Source of the DNA: Limnoperna fortunei
Taxonomy: Eukaryota > Mollusca > Bivalvia > Mytilida > Modiolidae
DNA length: 64,000 nucleotides
Direction of reading: 5' to 3'
NCBI GenBank assembly: GCA_944474755.1
Contig: OX104112.1
Span: 67,752,433-67,816,432 of the forward strand
Numbering within the stretch: the stretch's first letter is position 1; each line of letters opens with the position of its first letter. Positions 23,179 to 35,274 of the stretch are shown piece by piece. The notes under the pieces are model-generated. The model was not told the origin of the DNA and searched no databases. It saw nothing but the letters and a program-made list of their open reading frames with translations. The position numbers were made by a program, and so were the translations under genes.

Positions 23179-24953
23179 ACAAGTTCTATAATATCTCTTA
23201 CATTTGCAATATTATTTGATATATCTCTTCCAACAATACAACAAGTCTGATCTTCTGATATAATTTTTGGCAATACTGTTTTAAATCGATTCGCAAATAC
23301 TCTTGCGAGGATTTTGTAATCGACTTGTAAAAGTGATATGGGTCTATAATTTTTCAGTGACCTTCTATCCCCGTTCTTTTTATACACAACACTAATCACA
23401 CCACACTTCATTGATCTACTCAAATTTCCTTCTTTTTCAATAAAATTAAATAATTTTAATAAAATATCACCAAGTTCAGAATAAAATTTAGAATAAAACT
23501 CCACAGTCAGCCCATCTGAACCTGGACTCTTGTTCTTACACATTTGGCTTATTGCATTTGCAATTTCCTCCTGAGTAATATCTGAATCACATAGATCATA
23601 ATCATCTTCATTAACTTTAACTTCTACAGATTCTAAAAAATTCATTCATTTTATCAGAATTAATTTCTACACAAGAGCACAAATGTTTATAAAAATCATA
23701 TTGTAGTTTTAAAATACCTTACGTATAAGTAACGGATTCACCTTTTTCTGTCAACAATTCTTTTACACAATTATTTTCTTGTTTGTATTTTTCCAAATTT
23801 AGAAAATATTTCGTATTTTTGTCCGATTCTACTGCCCAAACTGCTTTAGATCTTAAAACAGCACCTCTACATTTTTCTTGTTCATAGTTGGACAATTCTA
23901 GTCTCAAACTTTCTAATTTAGCGATATCTATATCATATTATTGGCAGCCTGTTCACACATAACATTTATTTGATTCTGTAATCTGTAATAATTCCTTCTA
24001 TTTTCTTTAGCAACGGATGAGGAGAAAATCTGAGAAAATCTTTTTATTTTATATTTTAGGTTATCCCACCAAATTAAAATATCTCTTTCATATAATTCAC
24101 TTTCTTTTTCTGTTAAAATTATCTCTTTTACTCTGTTTATATATTGTTCATTATACAAAAGAGTATGAGAATCCACAAACCAGGACCTCTTTCAATTTTA
24201 TCACAATTCAGACTAATAATAACAAAAGCATGATCACTTAAATTAGTTACATTGTAATAAACATTCTGTATATATGTGGACAATGTTCTACTAACTAAAA
24301 AATAATCTATTCTACTTTGTTGCAATTCATTATTGGTTACACGCTTCCAAGAAAATACCCTGGACTGAGTATTTCTACAACGCCATATATCGTAAATATT
24401 ATTACCTTCTATTATCTCATTTAATTTTCTATATGGTTCATCTATTATATGCTTTGATTTACTACCCCTGTCTAAATAAGATAGAGTAGTATTGAAGTCA
24501 CCTCCAATAATAATATTATCTAATTTGTCTATATACAATTTTACAAATCAAAAAATATTACTCTATCGGCTACAACATTTGGAGCATACAGTGAAATTAT
24601 ATTGTACAAAGTTCCACCTTCTTCAAATGTCACATGGATAAATCTACCATTTTCATCTTTGAAAATCAATTTTGACTTTTCTTTACAATAAATATTTACT
24701 AAAATGGCTACACCTTGTCTACCATTCTGACCATTACTAAAATGAATCTGACCTTCATAGAAATGTTTTACACCATCTACATAATTATCATCCCAGAAAG
24801 TTTCTTGTAATAAAACTATTCCAAATTTCCGATCATCTGCTATACTTAAAAAGTTTTCTAAATTGTTTACACATTTTAAACCGTTACAATTGAATGAACA
24901 TATAAGCACCATTGCAAAAAGGAAATACAGTTCATATATAAATCTCTCCATTT

Positions 24954-26677
24954 TTACATTTTAGTACTATCAACTCTACATCTTACATTTTTTCCATCTA
25001 AATTAGGAGAAACTTTTAACTTGTTTCTCCTTTCAATTTTTCTCTCTTTTTTCTTAATTTTCCTTGCCTCTTTGGCATTTATAAATTTACCCCCATCGAG
25101 TTCAACCTTGTCACCTTCATTTTCAATTTCTTAATTTTCAGCATTAAAAGTAACCTCATCATCAGAACAGACAGAGAAAGTTTTACTCTCTTTCGCACCT
25201 CCTGTGGAGATTATTTCATCTCCAACTGAGGTGCATTCATTCTCATTAACGAAGGCACTCTCCTGAATTTCTATATTTTCAATATGTTCACTCCCTTTAG
25301 TGCTAATATTGTCACCAAATGGAGTGCTGTCGTTATTCATTTTGATCTTTTTTCCTTCTGAAAATTCTCTGTCTGTTCCGAGTTTTTTGCTTTCCCTCCC
25401 ACCTGATTTAATTCATTAGCTGCCATATCATCATCTGTCCTGTCATCACTGCTTGCGTCGGTATTGTCCATTTTCCTCTTTCTACTCTCTTCTTGTGTTC
25501 CACATTGTTCATTATGAATATCAACTGTAACAATAATCTGACTCGCAACGCCATTGTCTATTTCCTCAATAGTTTCAACTTCTTTGACAAAAGTTTCTGA
25601 CTTTTCGTCCTCTTCCAATTCATCTTCAGGTCTCTTCATTACAACAGTTTCCTCCTTATCGTCAGATTCTATGCACATACAGTCATTGTGTGACTGTAGG
25701 CAATTGTCACACTGGCATTCACAGGGATATTTCTTACAGTCCTGACACGGACATACACATGGGTCACTTCTGCAAAAAGAACATTTACACTCACAAGGTT
25801 CCTTTTCGCATACGTAGCAAACGCATGTGCATTTCGCGTTTCCGCAAATATTACATTTGCACATACAAAAATATTTTACACAGTCTTTACAGTCTTTGGA
25901 ATTTTTTGACGACTTTGATTGGCCCCTATCATTAATTGGACCACAGACACATTTCAAAGGAAGCTTTTGACAATGTGGACATTTCAGAGCATTGCATTGT
26001 TTCATCGAGTGACCCCGCTCACCACATCCGTGACATTCAAAATATGGACAGTCTCTACGCATATGTTCTGGCGACATACATTTAGAGCACACCTTGGCCT
26101 GGTTGTTGTGAACCAGTCGGAAATATTTCACGGTCGAATCAATTTTAAACGGTATAGTCCATAGTAGAGCCACTAGTCCAGGGGGAAATCTACATCTTAG
26201 AAACGCGTTCCGTCTGCAACCTGTGTACCTGGTATAGCACGCCTATATACAGGCGAAACAATTTCAACGCCTTTACTTCTAAGTTTGCCAACAATTTCCT
26301 TATCTTCAATAAATGACGGAAGTTTCATAATAGAAACGACTGTAATGTCAGAAAAAATCATACTACATTGAAACTCTTTATTAGCAATATCTACGCCACG
26401 CATTAATTTGAAAGCATTTTCTTTACAATCTAGGGTTACATCATAAGATGATGCATCATTTTGAACAACGGCTAATACAGTGTTCAATCCAGTAATTTCT
26501 TCGACATTTCGATCACAATTCTTTCTCCAATAGCATTTGTTGGAATTTTTTCAATTCTCACAGTACAATCCCTAGCATACCTTTTGTCCCCGACAACGTA
26601 ATTTTGCTTTTGTCCTGCAAAATTCCTCATTCCAGGTCTCCTACTAAAAAGCCCGAATTGTTATTACGTTTCTCCAT
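24954..26677 (-). pseudogene. LINE ORF1: zinc-knuckle protein with cysteine repeats
   Basis: The start codon is at 26677. The N-terminal segment has TVRIEKIPTNAIGERI and, after a frameshift, TVLAVVQNDASSYDVTL, then SPVYRRAIPGTQVADGTRF. From 26173 follow FRLVHNNQAKVCSKC, knuckles CFECHGCGERGHSMKQC-like, then an array of about 12-residue repeats of the type CxxCxxxPCxCx (25860-25690), then an acidic tail. The basic end KKKERKIERR is just before the stop at 24954. At least three frameshifts and one stop codon (25131) break it. Confidence 0.8.
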
Positions 26678-26967
26678 TTTGAGGTTTCCGGTTTCTACCA
26701 AACAGGCTCAGCCCAAACAATAAACAAATATACCAGTCGAACGCACCCAAATTCGATCCCCTTCTCCACACGATGCAAATCGCGAGAGTAGGGGTTCGAA
26801 ACGTATAATTTAAGAGTTTAAATTGTCTAATGGGTTATCGAGTGTCAGAAGAACATCTGTGTTACCTTTTCCAAACGAATAGAACACAATGAATTGTTGA
26901 AATCAACAAAACTCCGCCGGAGAAATTTTCACACTTCCATCGTGGGCTGTGCTTGATTGCTCCTTAC
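26678..26967 (-). other. LINE 5' UTR
   Basis: Non-coding leader between the split tRNA and the ORF1 start. No motif I can name. Confidence 0.6.
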
Positions 26968-27004
26968 ACTAGACTGGCGCTCTAACCAACTGAGCTACGG
27001 AGCC
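26968..27004 (-). pseudogene. tRNA-Thr 5' part, split by LINE
   Basis: Type A acceptor 5' strand, box A and D arm, ending in the anticodon loop. Pairs with 20531-20581. Confidence 0.9.
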
Positions 27005-27686
27005 GTGATGGAAAAGTGTTCAAAATTTATATTCTTATGTGTAGACTACATACGATCTATACAGCTGGTATCAGCAAATGTAAAAGTGATGTTTTTACCA
27101 CTAGATTTTTTGCACGATTGGTGAGTCAGCTTTGTGCAATATATTCACTCGTATTTGAACACGAATACCTCATTTGTATAGTTTTCATCATTTATTGATT
27201 TGTCTCAGTACTACTACAGCACACACTTTTTTCCTTGTCCATCCTCCATTTGAATCGCAAGTTTTAAAACAAAAGGCTCCAGCGAGATTTGAACTCGCGA
27301 TCTCCAGTTTACTAGACTGGCGCTCTAACAAACTGAGCTATGGAGCCTTGCGTGCAAAATACAGCTTATAATGGGTATTTGTTTCTCATACAAGACCTTC
27401 CTATGCACAGACATTTCAGCCGAGTTAATGCTGAGCATGATCATTTTGCATGTAATTTATATTGCTATGACACCATTCGTTCTCGGTAAACTTATTGAGT
27501 CTTTCCAGAGTGAGAAAAAGAAAGTTCTGAATACATGGCTACCTAATGCGCGACTATTCCCGACAAACCCAACATTGAGCGTACCAATCGTAATGTACAA
27601 TGGAAATGAAAATGAAATGTCAACTCTAGTTAACGTTTCTATTTGAATGGCACAAAAAGTAACAAACACGCATGTTTGGAGAAAAA
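27005..27686 (-). repeat. tRNA-Thr array unit
   Basis: S1 and S2 spacers around the type B gene at 27275-27347. Slightly diverged from the right-hand array. Confidence 0.9.
27275..27347 (-). tRNA. tRNA-Thr(AGT), type B, variant
   Basis: 73 nt with anticodon AGT. Differences: one of the two conserved D-loop G residues is T (plus CAAACTG), and one variable-loop base is changed. Four or more T follow the 3' end on the minus strand as a Pol III terminator. Confidence 0.75.
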
Positions 27687-27737
27687 GGCTCCGGCGAGAT
27701 TCGAACTCGCGACCTCCAGTTTACTTGACTGGCGCTC
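27687..27737 (-). pseudogene. tRNA-Thr 3' part, split by LINE
   Basis: Type A. One base of the anticodon loop region is changed (plus TTACTTGAC). Joined to the LINE A-tail at 27738. Confidence 0.9.
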
Positions 27738-27840
27738 TTTTTTTATCTTTATTAAAATATATCATTTTACATTATACAGTTAGAAACAATTCATAAAACA
27801 ATGTAAAAGCTCATTTCACAGTTTAATATTTTACATTCAT

Positions 27841-30800
27841 AAGTCAAAGCTCAAAATACTGTCCGTCTCTTGTACAATCTCATTATTGAGCAAGAAATAT
27901 TTTGCAAAAATATTTGTCATTGTTTTCATTTTGCACAAATATTCGTAAAAGTAAGCTACATAGTGTTTCAAGTATACTTAAACAGTCTCACTATACGACA
28001 TTATTTGCATTACTTTTTACAAGACTTCTTCTCCTTACAATACAAAAGCGTGCAATTGATAACATAAAATTAATAAAATGTACATTGACGCCTTTGATTT
28101 TACAGTTCAATCCTAGAAGAAAAATATCTTCATACACAACCTTATTCATAATATCAGAATCACAATTATCAAACAATGCCTCAACTTTTTCTTTAATATA
28201 CCTGTGAAAATCAGTCAGCTTATCACATGTTAAAAATAAATGTGAAAAATTTTCGATCTCTGTTATACACATGTCGCAATGGATATAGTCTAGTAACTTC
28301 ATTTTATTCAGTTTATCATTGGTAAAAATACAGTGATGAGCGATCTTAAAATCAAGTTCAATCATTTTTGGTGGCTTCCAGTAAAAATTAACAGTCCCCC
28401 ACATTTTGTTTAGATCACTTAACTCAACATCAAAAACCTCTGACCATTTTTCATAACATGTAGGAATCTGGCAAATTTTGTTCACAATTAATTGATATAA
28501 TTGCTTGGTTTTACACATTTTAAAATCATACATTTTGTCTTTCACAACAACATTTAGATCAATTTTTCTAGGATTATTTTTATTATGTATATCTTTTTCC
28601 ACAACCTTAACCCATTCATCAGGTAACAGAGACTTCAGCAATTGATAGCGTTTTATAACATTTTCAACATAACATTCATTACAAGAGTCACATAAGATTT
28701 CAACTATTGCCTTTTCAGTCAAAAATCCAGGTTTCACTTCATAACAAATATCCTTTAATTGTACAATACCTGCTTGAATAAAATCATGCCATAATAATGT
28801 TTTCTCACCATCTAATATTTCTGGGTTACAAAATAAAGGTTGGTCATAAATGTTTTCAATGCTAAGATGAAACACAATATTTTCTCTAATATAATTAAAA
28901 GCATTAAGCATCTCCTTATAAATATTGGGTAAAGGTGACATCACTTTGTCAGACATTGTGAGAAATACAATTTCTTCAGCTAGTTTCATATTTTGTATTT
29001 TTGAAATAAAATACCTGAAAATAGATTTCCATAAAACGTTATAGTCTGGGTCTAAAAATCTAGATAGAAACTTAAGTCTAAAAGCATAAATTTTTGACAA
29101 AATATCTGGAAACTGCAAACCTCCATTGCATTTCCTTTCAATAATAGTATTATATTTGACAAGATGTGCTCCATTGTTCCAGATATAATCAACACATAAA
29201 TTTTTTATGTCAGTTAAAATATAATTTGGCATAAACATAACAAAAGATGTATACCATAATCTTGACATAAGTAATGATGAAACCACAACAGCTCTGCCTT
29301 GTATAGTCAGTTGTCTTTGCTTCCATAAATTCAATATTGATTTTATTTTACCAACTTTCTATTCCGATTCAATTTGTCACATTCATTTTGGTCCTTCCCA
29401 ACATAAACTCCTAGTACTAAAATATTTTTATCACAGATTTGTAAACCATATTTTTCTTTTTCACTGTTTGATATAACACCTCTTCCAATGGGTAAAATTT
29501 CAGATTTTTGTTTATTTATTTTTGCACCTGAACTTGCTTCGTATTTTGAAAAAACATCAAAAACTTCATTGATAGAGCTTTTGTTGCAAACTGCCAAAGT
29601 TGTGTCATCCGCATGTTGAAAAATGAGTGCTTCATCATCAGAGTTTGGAATTGCAATTCCATTTATAGAACAATTTTTGGAAATATTATGCTGCAAAGGT
29701 TCAGCAGCTAAAACATAAAGTAATGCACTAATAGGACATCCTTGTCGAATGCCATTTTCAATACAAAAATACTTTGACCATTACATTTGACACAGCTATT
29801 AATCCTATTATAAAAGATCTTTATCCATTTGATAAAAGCATTACCAAACCCAAATTTTTCTAAAACTTTAAACATATACTTATGGCTTACTCGATCAAAG
29901 GCTTTCTCTTGATCAATTTTTAAAATATATCCTTCAAGATCATCAGTTTCAACTAATGTAATTACATCTCTTACATTAGCAATATTATTAGAGATATCTC
30001 TACCAATAATACAACATGTTTGGTTTTGTGAAATAATATTTGGCAAAACCTTTTTAAATCGGTTTGCCATAATTCTAGCTACAATCTTATAATCAACTTG
30101 TAAAAGGGAGATAGGTCTATAATTTTTCAAACTTCTTCTATCTCCCTTTTTCTTATAAATTAAACTAAGTACACCAGATCTCATAGATCTAGAAAGATTT
30201 TCTTCCTCATAAATACAATTGAAAATTTTCATCAATATATCTCTTAATACATCATAAAATTTACAATAAAACTCTGTAGTTAGACCGTCCGAACCTGGAC
30301 TTTTGTTCTTAGACATAGAAAACAAAGCTTCAGTTATTTGGTCACATGTTATATCAGCATCACACATGTCCTTATCATTTTCATCTATATTTACATCTAC
30401 ACAATCAATAAAATTATCAATTCTGTCATTACTAACTTCAACAGAAGAATACAATTCTTTGTAAAAGTTATATTCAATATCTAAAATTCCATCAGTATAA
30501 TTTATAACAACATTATTATCATTCAATAGTTCTTTAACGGAATTGCTTTCTTGCTTATACTTTTCTAAATTTAGAAAATATTTAGTATTCTTGTCACTTT
30601 CCGTGGCCCATATAGCTTTTGACCTAAGTACCGCACCTCGACATTTTTCTAACTCGTAATTACTTAATTCTAGCTTCAAATTTTCTAATTTTGTAACATC
30701 AATTTTCTTACCATCAGCTTGCAAAGCAGATAATTTTTGTATATTATTCTGTAATGTATAAAATTCTCTCTTTTTCTCTTTTGCAATTCTTACAGAAAAC

Positions 30801-31735
30801 ACTTGTGAAAAACGTTTGATTTGGTATTTTAGATTATCCCACCAAATAAGTGGCTCTGTATCATACATTGAACACTGTACTGCTTCTGAAATAATATTTT
30901 TAACTTTTGATACATATTCATCATTGTACAAAAGAGTATTGTTTAAAACCCACAAGCCTGGACCTTTTTCTACATCACAAAAATTATAGTTTAAAACAAC
31001 ATATGTGTGATCACTAAAACTAGTTTCATTATAAAAAATATTCTGAACATTGGCTGATAAATTTCTACTTATAAGAAAGTAATCTATCCTACTTTGTTGT
31101 AAAACACCATTTGATATTCGTTTCCATGAAAACACTTTTTTAGATTCATTTCTGCACCTCCAAACATCATAAACATGACAATTTTCCATTATCCTTTTCA
31201 ATTCTCTATAACATTCATCTTCAGTATGTTTTGACTGACCACCCCGATCTAAATTAGATAAAGTAGTATTATAATCACCTCCTATTATAATGTTTTCATA
31301 ATTTTGTAAATACTGTTGTACAAACTTGAAAAAATGTGTACGTTCTGATGAATTATTTGGCGCATATAATGAAACAAAATTATACAACTTGTCTTCACAT
31401 TCGTACGAAACATGAATAAAACGACCCATCTGGTCTTTATAAACCAATTTTGTTTTATCCTTAAAAGAATTACTTATCATAATGGCTACTCCTTGTCTAC
31501 CATTTATTCCGTTATTTTCATAAATAATACCTTCATACATATGTCTTATACCATCTACATAATCATTCGTCCAAAACGTCTCTTGTAACATTACAATGCT
31601 TATATGTCTATCATATAATACAGATACAAAATTCTGAAAATTATTAACATTCTTCAAACCATTAGAATTGAAAGTACATATTAGTACCATAGTTAAAAGA
31701 TAGATAAACACAGTAGATAAATGTATCCTATTCAT
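27841..31735 (-). pseudogene. LINE ORF2, copy 1 (endonuclease and RT), three frameshifts
   Basis: It starts at 31735, overlapping the ORF1 stop by 8 nt. The endonuclease is complete: FNSNG, LQET, LYAPN, GGDYNTTL, SRIDYFLIS, SDH. The RT has NKSPGSDGL, KNYRPISLLQVDYKI, GRDISNNIANVRD, KIDQEKAFDRVSH, then GIRQGCPIS after a frame change near 29770, and FQHADDTTL. The C-terminal motif is CDMCITEIENFSHLFLTC. Frameshifts: near 29770 (shared with copy 2), a 1-nt loss near 29355, and a 1-nt loss near 27990. With repairs ignored, the protein would act in target-primed reverse transcription at tRNA genes. Confidence 0.9.
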
Positions 31736-32630
31736 TTTTGCTATCATTTTGGCTATTGCAAGATTTTCTGCCAGCATTAACATTAGGTTTAATATTTAAT
31801 CTAGCTCTTCTTTCAATTTTTCTTTCTTTTTTCTTTATTTTGCGTAAAGCCTTTGCATTAAGAGTTATGCCCAAGACCTCACTATTCATTTCTAATTCAC
31901 CCTCATCAATGCTTCCTTTTTCATCATAGACAAAAGAGTCATCCATTGCCTCTCCGGTATTAACCAAATCGTCAACACCAGAGACGCCAACATCTTCAGT
32001 TCTATTTTCATCCTCCCCTTCTGTGTTTAAAATTTCACAAGAAGGTGAGGCATCTCTTCTTACTTTTTTATTATCTGCGTTATGACAGTCTCCACATTCA
32101 GCACCTGAGTCACAAGCGGAGACCCCCATAACCTGATTTAAATTATTTCCCTCACTGACACATTCTTTTGTTTCACTTGAATTTGCTATTTTTCTTTTCC
32201 TTTTATCAGGATTAATATTTTCATGTACATCAACAGTAACTACTATTTGATTTTTACATTCTGATTGTTTTACCGTAGTATCATCAATATCAACTACGTC
32301 AGCTTCTTGACTGTCCACTTGTTTCTTAAATATTATTTCTTTATCATCTTCACTTGTACCATCTATTGAACATATACATTCTACCTGATTACATTCATCA
32401 CAGGGACATTCACATGGGTTTTTATTGCAATCAGAACAAGGGCATACACAAGGTTTATTGTTACATAAATAACAATCATCACTATTATAGCAAGAACAAG
32501 GTAAATTACCACAGTCTTGACAATCCTGACAATCACTGTCTTCATCAACTTCCTCTTCACTAGTATCATCTGTTTCTTTATCTCTGTTTCCAAAACTATC
32601 TCGAGGCCTCCCAAAACCATCTTTGGGTCT
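31728..32630 (-). pseudogene. LINE ORF1, copy 1, C-terminal part
   Basis: The frame is open from the truncated 5' edge to the stop at 31728. First comes an acidic linker, then a cysteine-repeat region (DCYLCNNKPCVCPC, CNKNPCECPCDEC), then a long acidic Ser/Asp/Glu-rich tail and a basic end (KKKERKIERRARLNI). The N-terminal part with the main zinc knuckles is lost to truncation, so there is no natural start codon. Confidence 0.85.
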
Positions 32631-32666
32631 CTAGACTGGCGCTCTAACCAACTGAGCTACGGAGCC
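32631..32666 (-). pseudogene. tRNA-Thr 5' part, split by LINE
   Basis: Type A acceptor 5' strand, D arm and half anticodon arm, next to the truncated LINE 5' end. Confidence 0.9.
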
Positions 32667-32939
32667 GTGATGGCAAAGTGTTCAAAATTTATATTCTTAT
32701 GTGTAGACTACATACGATCTATACAGGTGGTATCAGCAAATGTAAAAGTGATGTTTTTTACCACTAGATTTTTTGCACGATTGGTGAGTCAGCTTTGTGC
32801 AATATATTCACTCGTATTTGAACACGAATACCTCATTTGTATAGTTTTCATCATTTATTGATTTGTCTCAGTACTAGTACAGCACACACTTTTTCCCTTG
32901 TCCATCCTCCATTTCAATCGCAAGTTTTTTTTAAAAAAA

Positions 32940-33012
32940 GGCTCCAGCGCGATTTGAACTCGCGACCTCCAGTTTACTAGACTGGCGCTCTAACCAACTG
33001 AGCTATGGAGCC
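32940..33012 (-). tRNA. tRNA-Thr(AGT), type B, T-stem variant
   Basis: 73 nt with anticodon AGT. One T-stem pair is broken (plus GCGCGATTT for GCGAGATTT). T-run terminator present. Confidence 0.8.
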
Positions 33013-33351
33013 TTGCGTGCAAAATACAGCTTATAATGGGTATTTGTTTCTCATACAAGACCTTCCTATGCACAGACATTTCAGCCTAGTTAATGCTGAG
33101 CATGATCATTTTGCATGTAATTTATATTGCTATGAAACCATTCTTTCTAGGTAAACTTATTGAGTCTTACCAGAGTGAGAAAAAGAAAGTTCTGAATGCA
33201 TGGCTACCTAATGCGCGACTATTCCCGACAAACCCAACATTGAGCGTATCAATCGTAATGTACAATGGAAATGAAAATGAAATGTCAACTCTAGTTAACG
33301 TTTCTATTTGAATGGCACAAAAAGTAACAAACACGCATGTTTGGAGAAAAA

Positions 33352-33424
33352 GGCTCCGGCGAGATTCGAACTCGCGACCTCCAGTTTACTAGACTGGCGC
33401 TCTAACCAACTGAGCTACGGAGCC
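33352..33424 (-). tRNA. tRNA-Thr(AGT), type A consensus
   Basis: 73 nt, minus strand. The acceptor stem GGCTCCG/CGGAGCC pairs fully. The D arm GCTC/GAGC contains box A (TAGCTCAGTTGG). The anticodon stem CCAGT/ACTGG carries loop CTAGTAA, anticodon AGT, which reads Thr ACU and, after A34-to-inosine editing, ACC and ACA. The T arm GCGAG/CTCGC with loop TTCGAAT is box B. TTTTT follows the 3' end. CCA is not encoded, as expected in eukaryotes. This is the reference for type A copies below. Confidence 0.95.
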
Positions 33425-33696
33425 GTGATGGCAAAGTGTTCAAAATTTATATTCTTATGTGTAGACTACATACGATCTATACAGCTGGTATCAGCAAATG
33501 TAAAAGTGATGTTTTTTACCACTAGATTTTTTGCACGATTGGTGAGTCAGCTTTGTGCAATATATTCACTCGTATTTGAACACGAATACCTCATTTGTAT
33601 AGTTTTCATCATTTATTGATTTGTCTCAGTACTAGTACAGCACACACATTTTCCCTTGTCCATCCTCCGTTTGAATCGCAAGTTTTTTTTAAAAAA

Positions 33697-33768
33697 GGCT
33701 CCAGCGAGATTGAACTCGCGACCTCCAGTTTACTAGACTGGCGCTCTAACCAACTGAGCTATGGAGCC
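33697..33768 (-). tRNA. tRNA-Thr(AGT), type B, T loop one base short
   Basis: 72 nt. A missing T in the plus strand GATTGAAC leaves a six-base T loop and alters box B. Probably weak or inactive. Confidence 0.65.
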
Positions 33769-34101
33769 TTGCGTGCAAAATACAGCTTATAATGGGTATT
33801 TGTTTCTTATACAAGACCTTCCTATGCACAGACATTTCAGCCGAGTTAATGCTGAGCATGATCATTTTGCATGTAATTTATATTGCTGTGACACCATTCT
33901 TTCTAGGTAAACTTATTGAGTCTTACCAGAGTGAGAAAAAGAAAGTTCTGAATGCATGGCTACCTAATGCGCGACTATTCCCGACAAACCCAACATTGAG
34001 CGTATCAATCGTAATTTACAATGGAAATGAAATGTCAACTCTAGTTAACGTTTCTATTTGAATCGCACAAAAAGTAACAAACACGCATGTTTGGAGAAAA
34101 A

Positions 34102-34174
34102 GGCTCCGGCGAGATTCGAACTCGCGACCTCCAGTTTACTAGACTGGCGCTCTAACCAACTGAGCTAAGGAGCC
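34102..34174 (-). tRNA. tRNA-Thr(AGT), type A, acceptor variant
   Basis: Base 7 is T instead of G (plus CTAAGG), which breaks the 7-66 pair. Otherwise consensus. Confidence 0.85.
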
Positions 34175-34447
34175 GTGATGGCAAAGTGTTCAAAATTTAT
34201 ATTCTTATGTGTAGACTACATACGATCTATACAGCTGGTATCAGCAAATGTAAAAGTGATGTTTTTTACCACTAGATTTTTTGCACGATTGGTGAGTCAG
34301 CTTTGTGCAATATATTCACTCGTATTTGAACACGAATACCTCATTTGTATAGTTTTCATCATTTATTGATTTGTCTCAGTACTAGTACAGCACACACTTC
34401 TTCCCTTGTCCATCCTCCATTTGAATCGCAAGTTTTTTAAAAAAAAA

Positions 34448-34519
34448 GGCTCCAACGAGATTGAACTCGCGACCTCCAGTTTACTAGACTGGCGCTCTAA
34501 CCAACTGAGCTATGGAGCC
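34448..34519 (-). tRNA. tRNA-Thr(AGT), type B, T loop one base short
   Basis: 72 nt. The T loop is shortened as at 33697, and one T-stem base is changed (plus CCAACGAG). Probably inactive. Confidence 0.6.
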
Positions 34520-34858
34520 TTGCGTGCAAAATACAGCTTATAATGGGTATTTGTTTCTCATACAAGACCTTCCTATGCACAGACATTTCAGCCGAGTTAA
34601 TGCTGAGCATGATCATTTTGCATGTAATTTATATTGCTATGACACCATTCTTTCTACGTAAACTTATTGAGTCTTACCAGAGTGAGAAAAAGAAAGTTCT
34701 GAATGCATGGCTACCTAATGCGCGACTATTCCCGACAAACCCAACATTGAGCGTATCAATCGTAATGTACAATGGAAATGAAAATGAAATGTCAACTCTA
34801 GTTAACGTTTCTATTTGAATGGCACAAAAAGTAACAAACACGCATGTATGGAGAAAAA

Positions 34859-34931
34859 GGCTCCGGCGAGATTCGAACTCGCGACCTCCAGTTTACTAGA
34901 CTGGCGCTCTAACCAACTGAGCTACGGAGCC
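34859..34931 (-). tRNA. tRNA-Thr(AGT), type A consensus
   Basis: Identical to the type A reference. TTTTT terminator. Confidence 0.95.
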
Positions 34932-35202
34932 GTGATGGCAACGTGTTCAAAATTTATATTCTTATGTGTAGACTACATACGATCTATACAGTTGGTATCA
35001 GCAAATGTAAAAGTGATGTTTTTTACCACTAGATTTTTTGCACGATTGGTGAGTCAGCTTTGTGCAATATATTCACTCGTATTTGAACACGAATACCTCA
35101 TTTGTATAGTTTTCATCATTTATTGATTTGTCTCAGTACTAGTACAGCACACACTTTTCCCTTGTCCATCCTCCATTTGAATCGCAAGTTTTTTTAAAAA
35201 AA

Positions 35203-35274
35203 GGCTCCAGCGAGATTGAACTCGTGACCTCCAGTTTACTAGACTGGCGTTCTAACCAACTGAGCTATGGAGCC
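35203..35274 (-). tRNA. tRNA-Thr(AGT), type B, decayed
   Basis: 72 nt. Short T loop, a T-stem change (CTCGTG) and a D-stem change (GCGTTC). Probably inactive. Confidence 0.55.

Larger units (their letters stand above)
20703..24951 (-). pseudogene. LINE ORF2: AP-endonuclease, reverse transcriptase, C-terminal zinc motif
   Basis: It starts at 24951, 2 nt after the ORF1 stop. The endonuclease shows FNCNG, LQET, LYAPN, GGDFNTTL, SRIDYFLVS and SDH, so all hallmark positions are present. The RT shows NKSPGSDGL, KNYRPISLLQVDYKI, GRDISNNIANVRD and KIDQEKAFDRVSH. The region of the RT C motif is disrupted. Downstream are INKQKSEIL-type and VLGVYVG-type motifs and a C-terminal CDVCGLEKKDILHIFSNC zinc motif (about 21150). 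The product would nick the tRNA gene and copy element RNA by target-primed reverse transcription. Many frameshifts break it. Confidence 0.85.
20582..26967 (-). mobile_element. tRNA-Thr-targeted Tx1-like LINE, full length (6.4 kb), inactive
   Basis: Both ends lie inside one tRNA-Thr gene. The target duplication is ACTAGACTGGCGCTC, present at both junctions (15 bp). On the minus strand the order is 5' UTR (about 290 bp), ORF1, ORF2, 3' UTR, AATAAAGAT and A-tail. It is the only copy here that keeps the 5' end. Frameshifts, a tandem duplication in the RT and a SINE insertion make it dead. The Tx1 clade assignment rests on DQEKAFDRVSH-type RT motifs with an AP-like endonuclease; that clade is known for site-specific members. 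Confidence 0.85.
27738..32630 (-). mobile_element. tRNA-Thr-targeted Tx1-like LINE, 5'-truncated copy 1
   Basis: 4.9 kb in a tRNA-Thr gene; the right-hand TSD starts at CTAGACTGGCGCTC (32631). The 5' end falls inside ORF1. The 3' end is TTTTAATAAAGAT plus A-tail. It is almost identical to 37371-42272, with the same truncation point and the same neighbouring spacer variant (ATACAGGTGGTATC), so the pair arose by segmental duplication. Confidence 0.9.
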
